NCBI RefSeq assembly: GCF_001575205.1
Contig: NZ_LSRE01000050.1
Location: 372,001-436,000, forward strand
Reading direction: 5' to 3'
Origin: Tsukamurella pseudospumae
Lineage (GTDB): Bacteria; Actinomycetota; Actinomycetes; Mycobacteriales; Mycobacteriaceae
Length of the DNA: 64,000 bases
Below the pieces are notes generated by a model. The model was not told the DNA's origin, did no database searches, and saw only the letters and a program-made list of their open reading frames with translations. Shown here piece by piece: positions 24,975 through 33,404 of the stretch (its first letter is position 1; each line of letters starts with the position of its first letter). Position numbers and translations under genes: made by a program.

Positions 24975-25970
24975 ATGAACCCCTCCCGGGGCGAAACGCG
25001 GCGATACTTCGGTCGCGTACCCTTCCCGCTCGTGACCTCCGTGCTGGCCGGCTTCGCCGTGATCGCGATCATCATCGCGGCGGGCTGGCTGGTCGGCCGG
25101 GTCGGCGTCCTGGGCGAGGAGCCCGAGAAGCAGCTCTCGCTCCTGGTGTTCTACCTGCTCACCCCGGCCCTGCTGCTGCACGCGCTGGCCACCACCGACG
25201 TGACGGTGCTGTTCAGTTCGCGGCTGTGGGTGAGCGCGGGGTCGGCACTGGCGATCGGCGCGATCTACTACGTGATCGTGCGGGTGTTCCGACGCCGGCC
25301 GATGGGCGACGCCACGATCGGCGCGCTCGCGGCCAGCTACGTCAACTCGTCGAACCTGGGCATCCCGATCGCGGTGTTCGTGCTGCACGACACCTCGTAC
25401 GTGGCTCCGCTGCTGCTCTTCCAGATCCTGATCTACTCGACGATCGCGCTGACCATGCTCGACATCGCCGAGTTCCGGGACAGTCCCGACAAGACCCAGC
25501 CGATCTGGCGCACCGTCGCCACCCCCCTGCTCAATCCGATCGTGGTCGGCGCCCTGATCGGCCTCGTGATCTCGCTCGCGCGGTGGCATCCCCCGGAATG
25601 GCTGATGAGCCCCGTCAAGCTGCTCGGCGACGCGTCGGTGCCGATGGCGCTGATCGTCTTCGGGCTGTCGCTGGGCGGGGTCCGGGTGCTGCAGAAGGGC
25701 GAGGCGCCCCGCCGCGACATCGCGCTGGCGACCGCGCTCAAGATGATCGCAATGCCCGTGCTCGCATGGGCGATGGCGCGCTTCCTGTTCGGTCAGACGG
25801 GGCACGCCCTGTTCGCACAGACGGTGACCGCAGCCCTCCCGACCGCGCAGAACGTGCTGGTCTACGGCCTGCGATACAACCGCGGCGTGATCCTGGCACG
25901 GGATTCCGGCCTTATCACGACCATGCTGTCGATACCGGCGATCATGCTGATCGCGGCTCTTCTCACCTGA
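24975..25970 (+). CDS. AEC (auxin efflux carrier) family transporter
   Basis: This 331-residue integral membrane protein has about ten helices in two halves. Conserved AEC features include YVNSSNLGIPIA (the Asn-rich crossover motif in helix 4) and the matching TALPTAQNVLVYGLRYN in the second half. AEC transporters export or import organic anions such as malate; the substrate here is unknown. The ATG at 24975 has no clear ribosome site, and GTG 25033 (VTSVLAGF), exactly at the first helix, is a plausible true start. Confidence 0.85.
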   Translation: MNPSRGETRRYFGRVPFPLVTSVLAGFAVIAIIIAAGWLVGRVGVLGEEPEKQLSLLVFYLLTPALLLHALATTDVTVLFSSRLWVSAGSALAIGAIYYVIVRVFRRRPMGDATIGALAASYVNSSNLGIPIAVFVLHDTSYVAPLLLFQILIYSTIALTMLDIAEFRDSPDKTQPIWRTVATPLLNPIVVGALIGLVISLARWHPPEWLMSPVKLLGDASVPMALIVFGLSLGGVRVLQKGEAPRRDIALATALKMIAMPVLAWAMARFLFGQTGHALFAQTVTAALPTAQNVLVYGLRYNRGVILARDSGLITTMLSIPAIMLIAALLT

Positions 25971-25973
25971 CGG

Positions 25974-26062
25974 ATGTGACGAACGACCCGGTCACATTAC
26001 GCCTGTGACGCCCGTTTCGGCTTGGGTTCGACATCTTACTCGTGGGTTAATAAGACCACGAG
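25974..26062 (+). promoter_or_regulatory. Cluster of inverted repeats upstream of H1-like gene
   Basis: ATGTGAC-N10-GTCACAT (25974-25997) overlaps GTCACA-N7-TGTGAC (25991-26009), and a separate CTCGTGG-N10-CCACGAG lies at 26039-26062. The first could be a terminator for the AEC gene or an operator; the spacing does not fit a Crp/GlxR site. The last surrounds an AT-rich stretch and may be an operator of the next gene. Confidence 0.35.
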
Positions 26063-26108
26063 CGGTGCGCTGTACGGCGCGCCGCGACCACACACTCAGG
26101 AGAGACCC

Positions 26109-27101
26109 ATGGCTCAGACCGCCGCTCAGCGCGCCGTCGAGGTGTTCGTCTCTGCCGTTCAGGCCCGCGGGGGCAAGGCAGAGGTCGCCACGAAGGGGAG
26201 CACCGTGCTCGTCACCGTGACCGCAGCCGGCCGCACCGAGACGCTTCGCGTCAAGGCCACCACCGGCGACACCTGGCAGGCCCGCAAGGGTGAGGCCGTC
26301 GCCAAGGCGCCCGTCACCGCGTGGGCGCTCGTCGACCTGTCCGACGGTGCGCCGATCGCCATCGTCTCGGCCGCCGACTACGCCGCGCACGTCGGCAAGC
26401 TCGCCGCCGGCTACGAGGGCAAGAACCCGGGCAAGACCCTGACCGCGAACACCAACCTCGTCGTCACCGCCGACGCCGTGGCCGCCTGGGAGGACGCCTG
26501 GTCCGTGCTGGGGCTCGACGGTGCCGCCGCCGCGCCCGCCAAGGCCGCTGCCCCCGCGAAGCCCGCCGCGGCTGCGAAGCCGGCCGCTGCCAAGACCGCC
26601 ACCAAGCCGGCCGCGGCGAAGAGCACCGCCGCCAAGAAGGCCCCGGCCAAGACCACTGCCGCCACGAAGGCCGCCGCGGCCACGAAGGCGCCGGCCAAGA
26701 CCGCGGCTGCGAAGAGCACCGCCGCCAAGCCCGCGGCTGCGAAGTCCACCCCCGCGAAGACCGCTGCGGCGAAGCCTGCGGCGAGCAAGCCTGCCGCCAA
26801 GAAGGCACCGGTCAAGGCCTCGGAGGCCAAGATCACCCCGATCGCCGCGCAGAAGGACGCCGCGTCGAAGGGCAAGGCTCCCGCCTCCATCGACGCGAAG
26901 TCGGCGAAGCCCGCGGCCGCCCCCAAGGCCGACGCGAAGGCCGCCCCGAAGGCCAAGGCCACCAAGGCCGAGACCAAGCCGGAGACGAAGGCACCGTCGA
27001 AGGACGTGGCCAAGGCCGACAAGCCCGCGCCGAAGAAGAATCAGCCCACCGGCATCGCGCTGCTCCTCAAGCGCCTCCCGGTGGTCGGCCGCCTGCTCTG
27101 A
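26109..27101 (+). CDS. Two-part protein with histone-H1-like Lys/Ala/Pro-rich tail
   Basis: The ATG at 26109 gives 330 residues. Residues 1-135 are a folded domain with strands (STVLVTVTAAGRTETLRVKAT), a Trp-containing loop, VTAWALVDLSDGAPIAIVSA and a final WEDAWSVLGL helix. This layout vaguely resembles PD-(D/E)xK-type domains but lacks clear catalytic acids. Residues 140-310 are AKPAA/AKK/KAPAK repeats like histone H1 or the HupB tail. A short hydrophobic end, GIALLLKRLPVVGRLL, closes the chain. DNA or RNA binding is likely from charge. Nucleoid function is inference. Confidence 0.7.
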   Translation: MAQTAAQRAVEVFVSAVQARGGKAEVATKGSTVLVTVTAAGRTETLRVKATTGDTWQARKGEAVAKAPVTAWALVDLSDGAPIAIVSAADYAAHVGKLAAGYEGKNPGKTLTANTNLVVTADAVAAWEDAWSVLGLDGAAAAPAKAAAPAKPAAAAKPAAAKTATKPAAAKSTAAKKAPAKTTAATKAAAATKAPAKTAAAKSTAAKPAAAKSTPAKTAAAKPAASKPAAKKAPVKASEAKITPIAAQKDAASKGKAPASIDAKSAKPAAAPKADAKAAPKAKATKAETKPETKAPSKDVAKADKPAPKKNQPTGIALLLKRLPVVGRLL

Positions 27102-27125
27102 CGCGGCGCCCCCACCCTCGACGAT

Positions 27126-27157
27126 CCGGCCTCCCCGCTCTGCAGCGGGGAGGCCGG
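27126..27157 (+). terminator. Hairpin terminator after H1-like gene
   Basis: A 14-bp perfect stem with loop CTGC starts 24 bp after the stop codon. It is GC-rich without a T-run. Confidence 0.8.
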
Positions 27158-27205
27158 CTCGCTGTCGGCAGCGGGGACCCACCCGCTTCGCCTAGAGTCG
27201 AGGCT

Positions 27206-27808
27206 ATGTCCGACGAGCTCGAACCCCTGCGCCGCGACGTCCTGCGGGCATCGGATCACGACCGCAACCGTGTGGTGGAGATGCTCTCCGAGGCCCTCGG
27301 CCTCGGCCAGATCACGCTGCCCGAGTACGAGGAGCGGTCGCACAACGCCGTGCAGGCCCGCACGTTCGCGGACCTCGACCGGTTGGTCGTCGACCTTCCG
27401 GCCGTGCAGGCACCGTCGTCGATGGCGGCTCCCGCGTACCGCGCACCGTCGGTCGCGCCCGCGGGAGTGCCGCGCATGAGCGAGAACAAGTGGGCCGTCA
27501 TGTCCGGAACACGGGTGCGCGGGCCGATCGCCGTGGGACCCGAGCACACCGCCACCGCGTTCTGGGGTGGTGTGAACCTGGACCTGCGCGAGGCCACCTT
27601 CCTCGTGGGCGATGTGACCCTGAACGTCTACGCCGTCATGGGCGGCGTCGAGATCATCCTGCCCAAGGGCGCCAACGTGCACGTCGAGGGCGTCGGGATC
27701 ATGGGCGCTTTCGAGCACAAGAACCCGCAGACCGGTGACCCCACCGGTCCCCGGATCACCGTGAAGGGCTTCGCCTTCTGGGGCGGGGTCGAGGTGAAGA
27801 TCAAGTAG
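27206..27808 (+). CDS. DUF1707 domain protein with cell-wall-active-antibiotic-response-like C-terminus
   Basis: The ATG at 27206 gives 200 residues. The N-terminal DUF1707 module (about 1-58) has RASDHDRNRVVEMLSEALGLGQITLPEYEER, a helix-turn pattern typical of actinobacterial regulators or anchors. After a Pro/Ala linker, the C-terminal half is a beta-rich repeat with two glycine turns (FWGGVNLDLR and VMGGVEIILP), like the LiaF C-terminal domain. The domains suggest envelope-stress sensing, but the target is unknown. It is directly convergent with the VWA gene (27809), with no gap. Confidence 0.82.
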   Translation: MSDELEPLRRDVLRASDHDRNRVVEMLSEALGLGQITLPEYEERSHNAVQARTFADLDRLVVDLPAVQAPSSMAAPAYRAPSVAPAGVPRMSENKWAVMSGTRVRGPIAVGPEHTATAFWGGVNLDLREATFLVGDVTLNVYAVMGGVEIILPKGANVHVEGVGIMGAFEHKNPQTGDPTGPRITVKGFAFWGGVEVKIK

Positions 27809-29863
27809 CTATCCCCGCTTGCGGCTGCCCAGGTAGTCACTGACCACGGCGGCGCCCAGGCCGTCGAGGTCCGGCGAGACGAGCCGCCCACCCACGCGCC
27901 GCACCACCGCGGTGAGGAAGCGGGTGAGCCCGGGGTCGTCGCCGAGCTGGAAGACGGTGATCTGCGCGCCTTGCGCGGCAACGGCGTCCAGGCCGCGCAC
28001 CGTCATCGCGACGGTCCGCGGGTGCGGCGGGTAGTCGAAGAAGGCCTCCCCTCGGGGGGCTCCGCCCCCCGAGTCCCCCCCGACTCCTCTCCTGCCGTTC
28101 CGCTCCAGGTGCGCGGTCGGCTCACCGTCGGTGACCACGAGCAGCACCGGCTGCGCGTTCGGATGGGCACGGAAGTGCTGCTGCGCCAACTGGAGTGCGT
28201 GGTGCAGGTTCGTGCCCTGTTCGTAGGCGCCGTCGAGCCCGGTCAACTCCCCCACGCTGAGCGTGCGCGCGTAGCGGCCGAATCCGATGAGCGCCAGGTC
28301 GTCTCCGCGGAAGCGTGTCGAGATCAGCTGGTGCAGCGCCAGAGCCGTGCGCTTCATCGGCAGCCAGCGGCCCTCCATCACCATGGAGAAACTGGTGTCC
28401 ACGAGCAGCGCGACCGCCGCGTGGCTGCGGGCCTCGGTCTCGGTGACCTCGATGTCGCGGGCGTCCAACTGCACTGCGCCGGAACGTCCCTCACCGGCCT
28501 GCCGCAGCACCCCGTTGAGCACGGTGCGGGTCGCGTCCCACGGCTCGGTGTCGCCGAACCGCCATTCCCGGCTCGCGCCGGTGGCCTCACCCGTCGCCCC
28601 GGTGCGGGCGGTGTTCCGCTCCCCTCCCCGCGAGGTCAGACGGTGCGCCACGTCCCGCAGGATCGACTGGCCGAGTTGCCGGATCGCCTTGGGCGAGAGG
28701 CGGAGCGAGCCGTCGGCGTTGCGGGAGAAGTAACCCTGGTCGCGGAGCGCCTTCTCCAGGTCGGCGAGAGTGCGCGCGTCGGCCACTGCCTCGTCGCCGA
28801 GCTGCCGCTGCAGCGCCTCGAGGTCGATGTCGTCGAGCGATGCACCGTTGTACTGCTGGTTCAGCTGATCCGCCAGGGATTCCAAGTCGGCGATGTCCTG
28901 CATCGCCTGCGTCGCGTCCCCCAGACCCATGCCCTCGGATCCCTCGAACTCCTGGCTACCGAACCAGTCCTCGCCGGGGCGCGCGTCCATGAGCTTGCCC
29001 GTGAGATCGTTCAACGCCTGCGAGAGCTGCGGCGAGCCGAAGGCGGCCTGCGACAGCTCGTCGAGCTCGGCCCGCTGCTCCGGTGTGAGGCTGTTGTACA
29101 GCCGCTGCGCCGCCGCCGACCGCTGCGCCAGCGCGTCGATGAGCTCGTCGATGTTGCGCGGGTTCTCGGGGAAGTACTGGCCGTGCTCGGCCATGAAGTC
29201 GTCGAAGTCGTCCTGCGTGGCCTCGCCGGCGTTGTGCTTGTCCAGCAGCGTGTTCAGGTCGTCGAGCATCTTCTGGATCGCGGCGCGGTCCTCGTCGGTC
29301 GCGCCCTCGAGGGCCTGCTTGATCCCCGCGAACCGCTGATCGAGCAGCTCCCGCCCCAACAGATCGCGGATCTGCTCGAACTTCTGCGCCGCCTCGGGCG
29401 AGCGCCACCGGTAGTCCCCCAGTTCGCGCACGGCCTGCGCCGCCGACGGCGGCAGGTCGCCCAACCGCATCTCCTGGAACCGGGCATCGTCGTCCAGCGC
29501 CCGCGCGAGCTCCTTGCGCTCGGCGAGCACGGCCTCGTCGAGCAGCTTCTGGACGTCCTCGAAGGTCTTGCCGAGATTGTTGCGCTGCAACAGATCCTGC
29601 TTGCGGCGGTTCGCGAGCTCGGCCAGCTTGTCCAGCCCGCGCCGGTTCTCGCCGCCGCGCCGCAGGTACTCCTGCAGCGCGCGCCGCGGCGAGACGCCGT
29701 TCATCACGTCGCGACCGATCTCGTCGAGTGCGTCTCGCAGATCGACCGGCGGCGCCAGCGGATCCGGCCCGCCGGTGTACCGGCGGTAGCGGGCCAGATG
29801 CCCGCGCCGCGTGCCCTTGTCCCGACGTGGGCTCCGCCCTCCCCGAGACGAACTATCCGCCAT
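27809..29863 (-). CDS. VWA-domain protein partnered with a MoxR-like ATPase (Rv0959 type)
   Basis: The ATG at 29863 gives 684 residues. A long helical N-terminal region (about 30-480) is followed by a von Willebrand A domain with MIDAS motif LVDTSFSMV and TDGEPT. Such proteins act with the AAA+ partner encoded just upstream, like the magnesium-chelatase D/I pair, to insert metal or remodel targets. The target is unknown. The 11-bp overlap with that gene supports a complex. An unusual Gly-rich insert (RNGRRGVGGDSGGG) sits after TAHLE in the VWA domain, encoded by a GC-rich palindrome. Corresponds to M. tuberculosis Rv0959. Confidence 0.87.
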   Translation of the reverse strand: MADSSSRGGRSPRRDKGTRRGHLARYRRYTGGPDPLAPPVDLRDALDEIGRDVMNGVSPRRALQEYLRRGGENRRGLDKLAELANRRKQDLLQRNNLGKTFEDVQKLLDEAVLAERKELARALDDDARFQEMRLGDLPPSAAQAVRELGDYRWRSPEAAQKFEQIRDLLGRELLDQRFAGIKQALEGATDEDRAAIQKMLDDLNTLLDKHNAGEATQDDFDDFMAEHGQYFPENPRNIDELIDALAQRSAAAQRLYNSLTPEQRAELDELSQAAFGSPQLSQALNDLTGKLMDARPGEDWFGSQEFEGSEGMGLGDATQAMQDIADLESLADQLNQQYNGASLDDIDLEALQRQLGDEAVADARTLADLEKALRDQGYFSRNADGSLRLSPKAIRQLGQSILRDVAHRLTSRGGERNTARTGATGEATGASREWRFGDTEPWDATRTVLNGVLRQAGEGRSGAVQLDARDIEVTETEARSHAAVALLVDTSFSMVMEGRWLPMKRTALALHQLISTRFRGDDLALIGFGRYARTLSVGELTGLDGAYEQGTNLHHALQLAQQHFRAHPNAQPVLLVVTDGEPTAHLERNGRRGVGGDSGGGAPRGEAFFDYPPHPRTVAMTVRGLDAVAAQGAQITVFQLGDDPGLTRFLTAVVRRVGGRLVSPDLDGLGAAVVSDYLGSRKRG
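28051..28073. repeat. GC-rich palindromic insertion inside the VWA gene
   Basis: A 10-bp perfect stem (CTCGGGGGGC / GCCCCCCGAG) with a 3-nt loop, followed by a further C-run, encodes the Gly-rich insert in the VWA domain. This type of sequence is usually intergenic in actinobacteria, so it looks like an in-frame repeat insertion. Confidence 0.55.
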
Positions 29864-31289
29864 AGACGGTCTGCCCCTCGTCGTCGGACTCCTTGCCGAT
29901 GCGCCGCGCGAGGTACAGCCCCTCGAGCGCGAATTCCGCTGCCGCGGCACGCTCCCCGGGCGACTCGGCCTCGAGCCGTCGGTAGACCTCCGCGAGCACC
30001 GGCACCTCCGGCAGGTTCGCGAGCAGCGCCGCGGCGGTCACGTCGTCGCCGGTGACGATCGGCCCGCCGGCCTCGATGGCCTCCACGAGCGGGCCCAGAT
30101 CGACGCCCAGCAGGTACTCGCCGATGGTCGCGGCGGTGGCGCGGCGCAGCAGGTGCACCAGGGTCGCGATCTCGCGCCCCTCCTCCCCCGCCTCGAACTC
30201 CACCTTGCCGCGCAGTACGTCCGGCACCGTCAGCAGGTCGACGGGGCGCGCCACCGACAGCTCCTCGCCGCCGACGGCCGCGCGGTGCAGCGCCGCGGCG
30301 GCGATGGTCTCCTGCGCCGCGATGGCGAACCGGGCGGACACGCCGGACCGCTGGTCGACGGCGGGCGACTCGCGCAGCTCGCGGGTGAACCGCGCCAGCA
30401 CCTCGGTGAGGTACTGCGGCACGGAGGCGACCACGTCGGCCTCCTGCTCGATGACCGCGACCTCATCCTCGAGGTCGAGCGGGTAGTGCGTGCGGATCTC
30501 GGCGCCGAAGCGGTCCTTGAGCGGCGTGATGATGCGGCCGCGGTTGGTGTAGTCCTCGGGGTTCGCCGACGCCAGGAGCAGTACGTCGAGCGGCAGGCGC
30601 AGCGTGTAGCCGCGCACCTGGATGTCGCGCTCCTCCATGACATTGAGCATCGCCACCTGGATGCGCTCGGCCAGGTCGGGCAGCTCGTTGACGGCGACGA
30701 TGCCGCGATGCGCCCGCGGGATGAGGCCGAAGTGGATGGTCTCGGGATCGCCCAGGCTGCGGCCCTGCGCCACCTTGACGGGGTCCACGTCGCCAACCAG
30801 ATCGCCGACGGAGGTGTCCGGCGTGGCCAGCTTCTCCGAGTAGCGCTCCTCGCGGTGCTTCCACGCGACGGGCAGATCGTCGCCCAGTTCCTGTGCGCGG
30901 CGGATCGAGGCCGGGGTGATCGGGTGGTACGGGTGCTCGCCGAGCTCGGCTCCGTCGATCACGGGGGTCCACTCGTCGAGTAGGCCGACGATGGTGCGGA
31001 TCAGGCGCGTCTTGCCCTGGCCGCGTTCGCCGAGCAGCACCACGTCGTGGCCGGCCAGCAGGGCCCGCTCGAGCTGCGGGACGACGGTGTCATCGAAGCC
31101 CTGGATGCCGTCCCAGGGGTTCGTGTCGGCCCGGAGGGCGGTGAGCAGATTGTTGCGGAGCTCGTCCTTGATCCCGCGGTAGACGTGGCCGGAGGCCCTG
31201 AGTTCGCCGACCGTGCCGGGAAGCTCGGTGGGGACGTCGGAGCGGCGATCGGTGCGTGCATCGGAGCGTGCGGAAGTCACGCCGTCCAC
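29853..31289 (-). CDS. MoxR/magnesium-chelatase-I-like AAA+ ATPase (Rv0958 type)
   Basis: The GTG start gives 478 residues (a GTG three codons later is also possible). Walker A is GERGQGKTRL at about residues 87-96, Walker B is in GIVAVNELPDL, sensor 1 is in LLLASANPEDYTNRG, and an arginine finger region is at DRFGAEIRTHYP. A helical C-terminal lid follows. AAA+ proteins of this type form hexamers that act on a VWA partner, here the downstream gene. It corresponds to M. tuberculosis Rv0958. Confidence 0.9.
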   Translation of the reverse strand: MDGVTSARSDARTDRRSDVPTELPGTVGELRASGHVYRGIKDELRNNLLTALRADTNPWDGIQGFDDTVVPQLERALLAGHDVVLLGERGQGKTRLIRTIVGLLDEWTPVIDGAELGEHPYHPITPASIRRAQELGDDLPVAWKHREERYSEKLATPDTSVGDLVGDVDPVKVAQGRSLGDPETIHFGLIPRAHRGIVAVNELPDLAERIQVAMLNVMEERDIQVRGYTLRLPLDVLLLASANPEDYTNRGRIITPLKDRFGAEIRTHYPLDLEDEVAVIEQEADVVASVPQYLTEVLARFTRELRESPAVDQRSGVSARFAIAAQETIAAAALHRAAVGGEELSVARPVDLLTVPDVLRGKVEFEAGEEGREIATLVHLLRRATAATIGEYLLGVDLGPLVEAIEAGGPIVTGDDVTAAALLANLPEVPVLAEVYRRLEAESPGERAAAAEFALEGLYLARRIGKESDDEGQTVYGG

Positions 31290-31355
31290 GCTACGCCGGT
31301 CGACCCGCGCCGCCCCAGGGTCTACGCCCGCAGCGAAATCGGGAATACGGCGGGG

Positions 31356-32219
31356 CTACTTCTTCTTGGTGCCGGGGATGACGCCCGCGTCGATCACGGC
31401 CTTCGTCAGCGGCCGGATCCGGGTGATGAGCTCCTCCGACCCGGGTCCGAACGCGGCGGCGGTGATGGCGTCGGTGCCCGCCTCGATGTCGAGGTAGACG
31501 CCCATGCCCTCGCCCGTCAGGCGGTGCTCCTCCAGCTCGCCCTCGACGAGGCCGCGCTCCGCGAGGCGGGCGACCGCGTCGCCCCACTGCTGCTCGCTGT
31601 ACCCGCGCGTGATGCGGAAGAACCTGCGCCCCATGACCCGACGGCGCACCGTCGGATCCGGGACGTCCGCCTCGTGCAGGACGCCCGCCTCGAGGCCGGT
31701 GAGCCCGTGCCGGATCAGCTCGGCGAGGTGGTTGTCGCCACGCCATTCGCGCAGCACCGAGAGGTGGCGCCAGAGGGCGAGGGCCGGATCGTCCGGCACC
31801 GTCGACGATGCCCAGGCGGAGGCGAGGGTGCGACCGGCGAGCGGCAGGTCGGCGACGAGGTCACCGAAGCCCTCGGCGAGCGCGCGGACCTCGGCCGGAT
31901 CGATGCCGGCCAGGATCCCGCGGTACTGCTCGGCGAGCATGACGTAGCGGCGGTCATCGATCTCGGCCAGTCCCGCGTCGACGGCCACGGACCAGGCGCT
32001 CTCGATGAGCGTGGGCGCGAAGTTGTAGAACGCGGCGGCCACCACGGAGGCGTGCGCCTCGCCGATCGGGGCGGCCCGGGCGCCCACGTAGAAGGCGTGC
32101 TGGTCGATGCCCAGGTCGGCGACGGCGTCCCGGATGCCCGGGTTGAAGTACGCGACGACGTGGAAGGGCTCGACGGTCTCGTAGGCGGTACGGGCGAGGG
32201 CGACGGCGTTGTCCGACAT
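31356..32219 (-). CDS. SCO6745/SalK-like winged-helix protein
   Basis: This 287-residue soluble protein starts MSDNAVALARTAYETVEPFHVVAYF, the N-terminal signature of the SCO6745 family. An all-helical middle is followed by a winged-helix-like segment (GDAVARLAERGLVEGELEEHRLTGEG) that resembles MarR-type DNA-binding folds. The family is widespread in actinobacteria; no enzymatic or regulatory role is proven. Family assignment is from the characteristic N-terminus. Confidence 0.78.
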   Translation of the reverse strand: MSDNAVALARTAYETVEPFHVVAYFNPGIRDAVADLGIDQHAFYVGARAAPIGEAHASVVAAAFYNFAPTLIESAWSVAVDAGLAEIDDRRYVMLAEQYRGILAGIDPAEVRALAEGFGDLVADLPLAGRTLASAWASSTVPDDPALALWRHLSVLREWRGDNHLAELIRHGLTGLEAGVLHEADVPDPTVRRRVMGRRFFRITRGYSEQQWGDAVARLAERGLVEGELEEHRLTGEGMGVYLDIEAGTDAITAAAFGPGSEELITRIRPLTKAVIDAGVIPGTKKK

Positions 32220-32261
32220 GTCCCCACACTGTCAGGGCGGGCGAGGATTGTCGACGCCGGG

Positions 32262-32726
32262 CTACCTGTAGAAGCCCTCGCGCAGGTTGATGCCGTGCTC
32301 GACCCACACCTTGAGCGCGGCGAGCATCCCCGTCCAGCCCATGCAGTTGCCGAAGGCGCTCTTGGCACCGTCGCCGCTCGCCGCGAAGGCCGACTCGGTG
32401 ATCGTGACCAGCGTGCGGGAATCGTCGTCGACGGGCTCGAACTCGAACGTCACCGTGGTGTCGGCGCCGGTGACGGCGTGCTCCGCGGCCCACCGGATCA
32501 CGATCTTCGAGTGCGGATCCGCCTCGACCACCTGCACCGGGAAGGCGCCGGGGAAATCGGCGAAGTCCCAGGTGACCTCGGTGTTCGACTCCAGCCGTCC
32601 CCGGGCGCCGCCCGTGGTGAAGTACTCGGACAGCTGTTGCGGGTCGGCGACGGCCTCGTAGACCTGGGCCGTGGGGCGCGCCACGTAGCCGGAAACGGTG
32701 AAGGAGAGTTCTGCGAGTTCGGACAT
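32262..32726 (-). CDS. SRPBCC / AHSA1-like START-fold protein
   Basis: This 154-residue protein begins ELSFTVSGYVARPTAQVYEAVADPQQLSEYFT, the AHSA1 pattern. A beta-rich core follows (VTWDFADFP and TTVTFEFEPVDDDSRTLVTITE) and a C-terminal helix (GWTGMLAALKVWVEHG). These proteins bind hydrophobic ligands in a deep cavity. The gene is divergent from an ArsR regulator 16 bp away, a common SRPBCC-ArsR arrangement in which the regulator controls the partner. Confidence 0.88.
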   Translation of the reverse strand: MSELAELSFTVSGYVARPTAQVYEAVADPQQLSEYFTTGGARGRLESNTEVTWDFADFPGAFPVQVVEADPHSKIVIRWAAEHAVTGADTTVTFEFEPVDDDSRTLVTITESAFAASGDGAKSAFGNCMGWTGMLAALKVWVEHGINLREGFYR

Positions 32727-32742
32727 GTGATAAAACTACAAC

Positions 32743-33195
32743 ATGTCTGACGTCGACCGCAAGAGCGATCCCGAGACTCCCGCCGCGGAGTCGGGAGGCC
32801 GTATCGGCGCAGAGTCGGTCACGCCGGCGGACACGAAGGCGGGAGCAAACACGAGCACCACCGCGGCGGGTCAGGCGATGGCACCGGACGACGACGCCGA
32901 TGACCAGGTCTTCAAAGCGCTGGCGAACGGCACCCGCCGCCGCATGCTCGACGTGCTCAAGGAGTCGCCGCGCACCACGGGCGACCTGTGCGCGCACTTC
33001 CCCGACCTCGACCGCACGACGGTGCTCCAACACCTGCGGGTCCTCGAGCGGGCGGAGCTGGTGATCGGGCGGAAGGTCGGCCGCGAGCGACACCTCACCC
33101 TCGCGCCGGTGCCCATCAAGCGGATCCACGACCGCTGGATCGGCGAGTACGCCCGCGCCGCCGTCTCCCTGCTCGACGACCTCACCCGCGGATAG
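32743..33195 (+). CDS. ArsR-family winged-helix regulator
   Basis: This 150-residue protein has a disordered N-terminus of about 50 residues (rich in Ser, Ala and Gly). The winged helix at about 55-130 has QVFKALANGTRRRMLDVLKE, then DLDRTTVLQHLRVLERAELV. The metal-binding ELCVC motif of ArsR is absent. A later ATG (MAPDDDADD, about residue 46) is a possible true start and would remove the tail. It is divergent from the SRPBCC gene and probably represses it through the 16-bp spacer. Confidence 0.88.
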   Translation: MSDVDRKSDPETPAAESGGRIGAESVTPADTKAGANTSTTAAGQAMAPDDDADDQVFKALANGTRRRMLDVLKESPRTTGDLCAHFPDLDRTTVLQHLRVLERAELVIGRKVGRERHLTLAPVPIKRIHDRWIGEYARAAVSLLDDLTRG

Positions 33196-33404
33196 CCGGC
33201 GCTGGAGGAACATCGCGAGGTCGGGGTATGCAGGGAACGCATAACCGATCAGCGAACCCGCTGGTCAGAGGCCATGCGTCCCACGCATCGCCATACGGTC
33301 GACACATGCCTCCGCGCAGGCCCCGCCGACCCCGACCGCGCCGCCCAGCCCGCCGACCCGAGCCCGCCGACTCCGACCGCCCGATGACCCCGGCGACGGC
33401 CCGT

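Noticed and set aside
25974-25997. Crp/GlxR site formed by ATGTGAC...GTCACAT
   Set aside because: The spacer between the TGTGA and TCACA arms is far longer than the 6 bp needed for Crp/GlxR binding.
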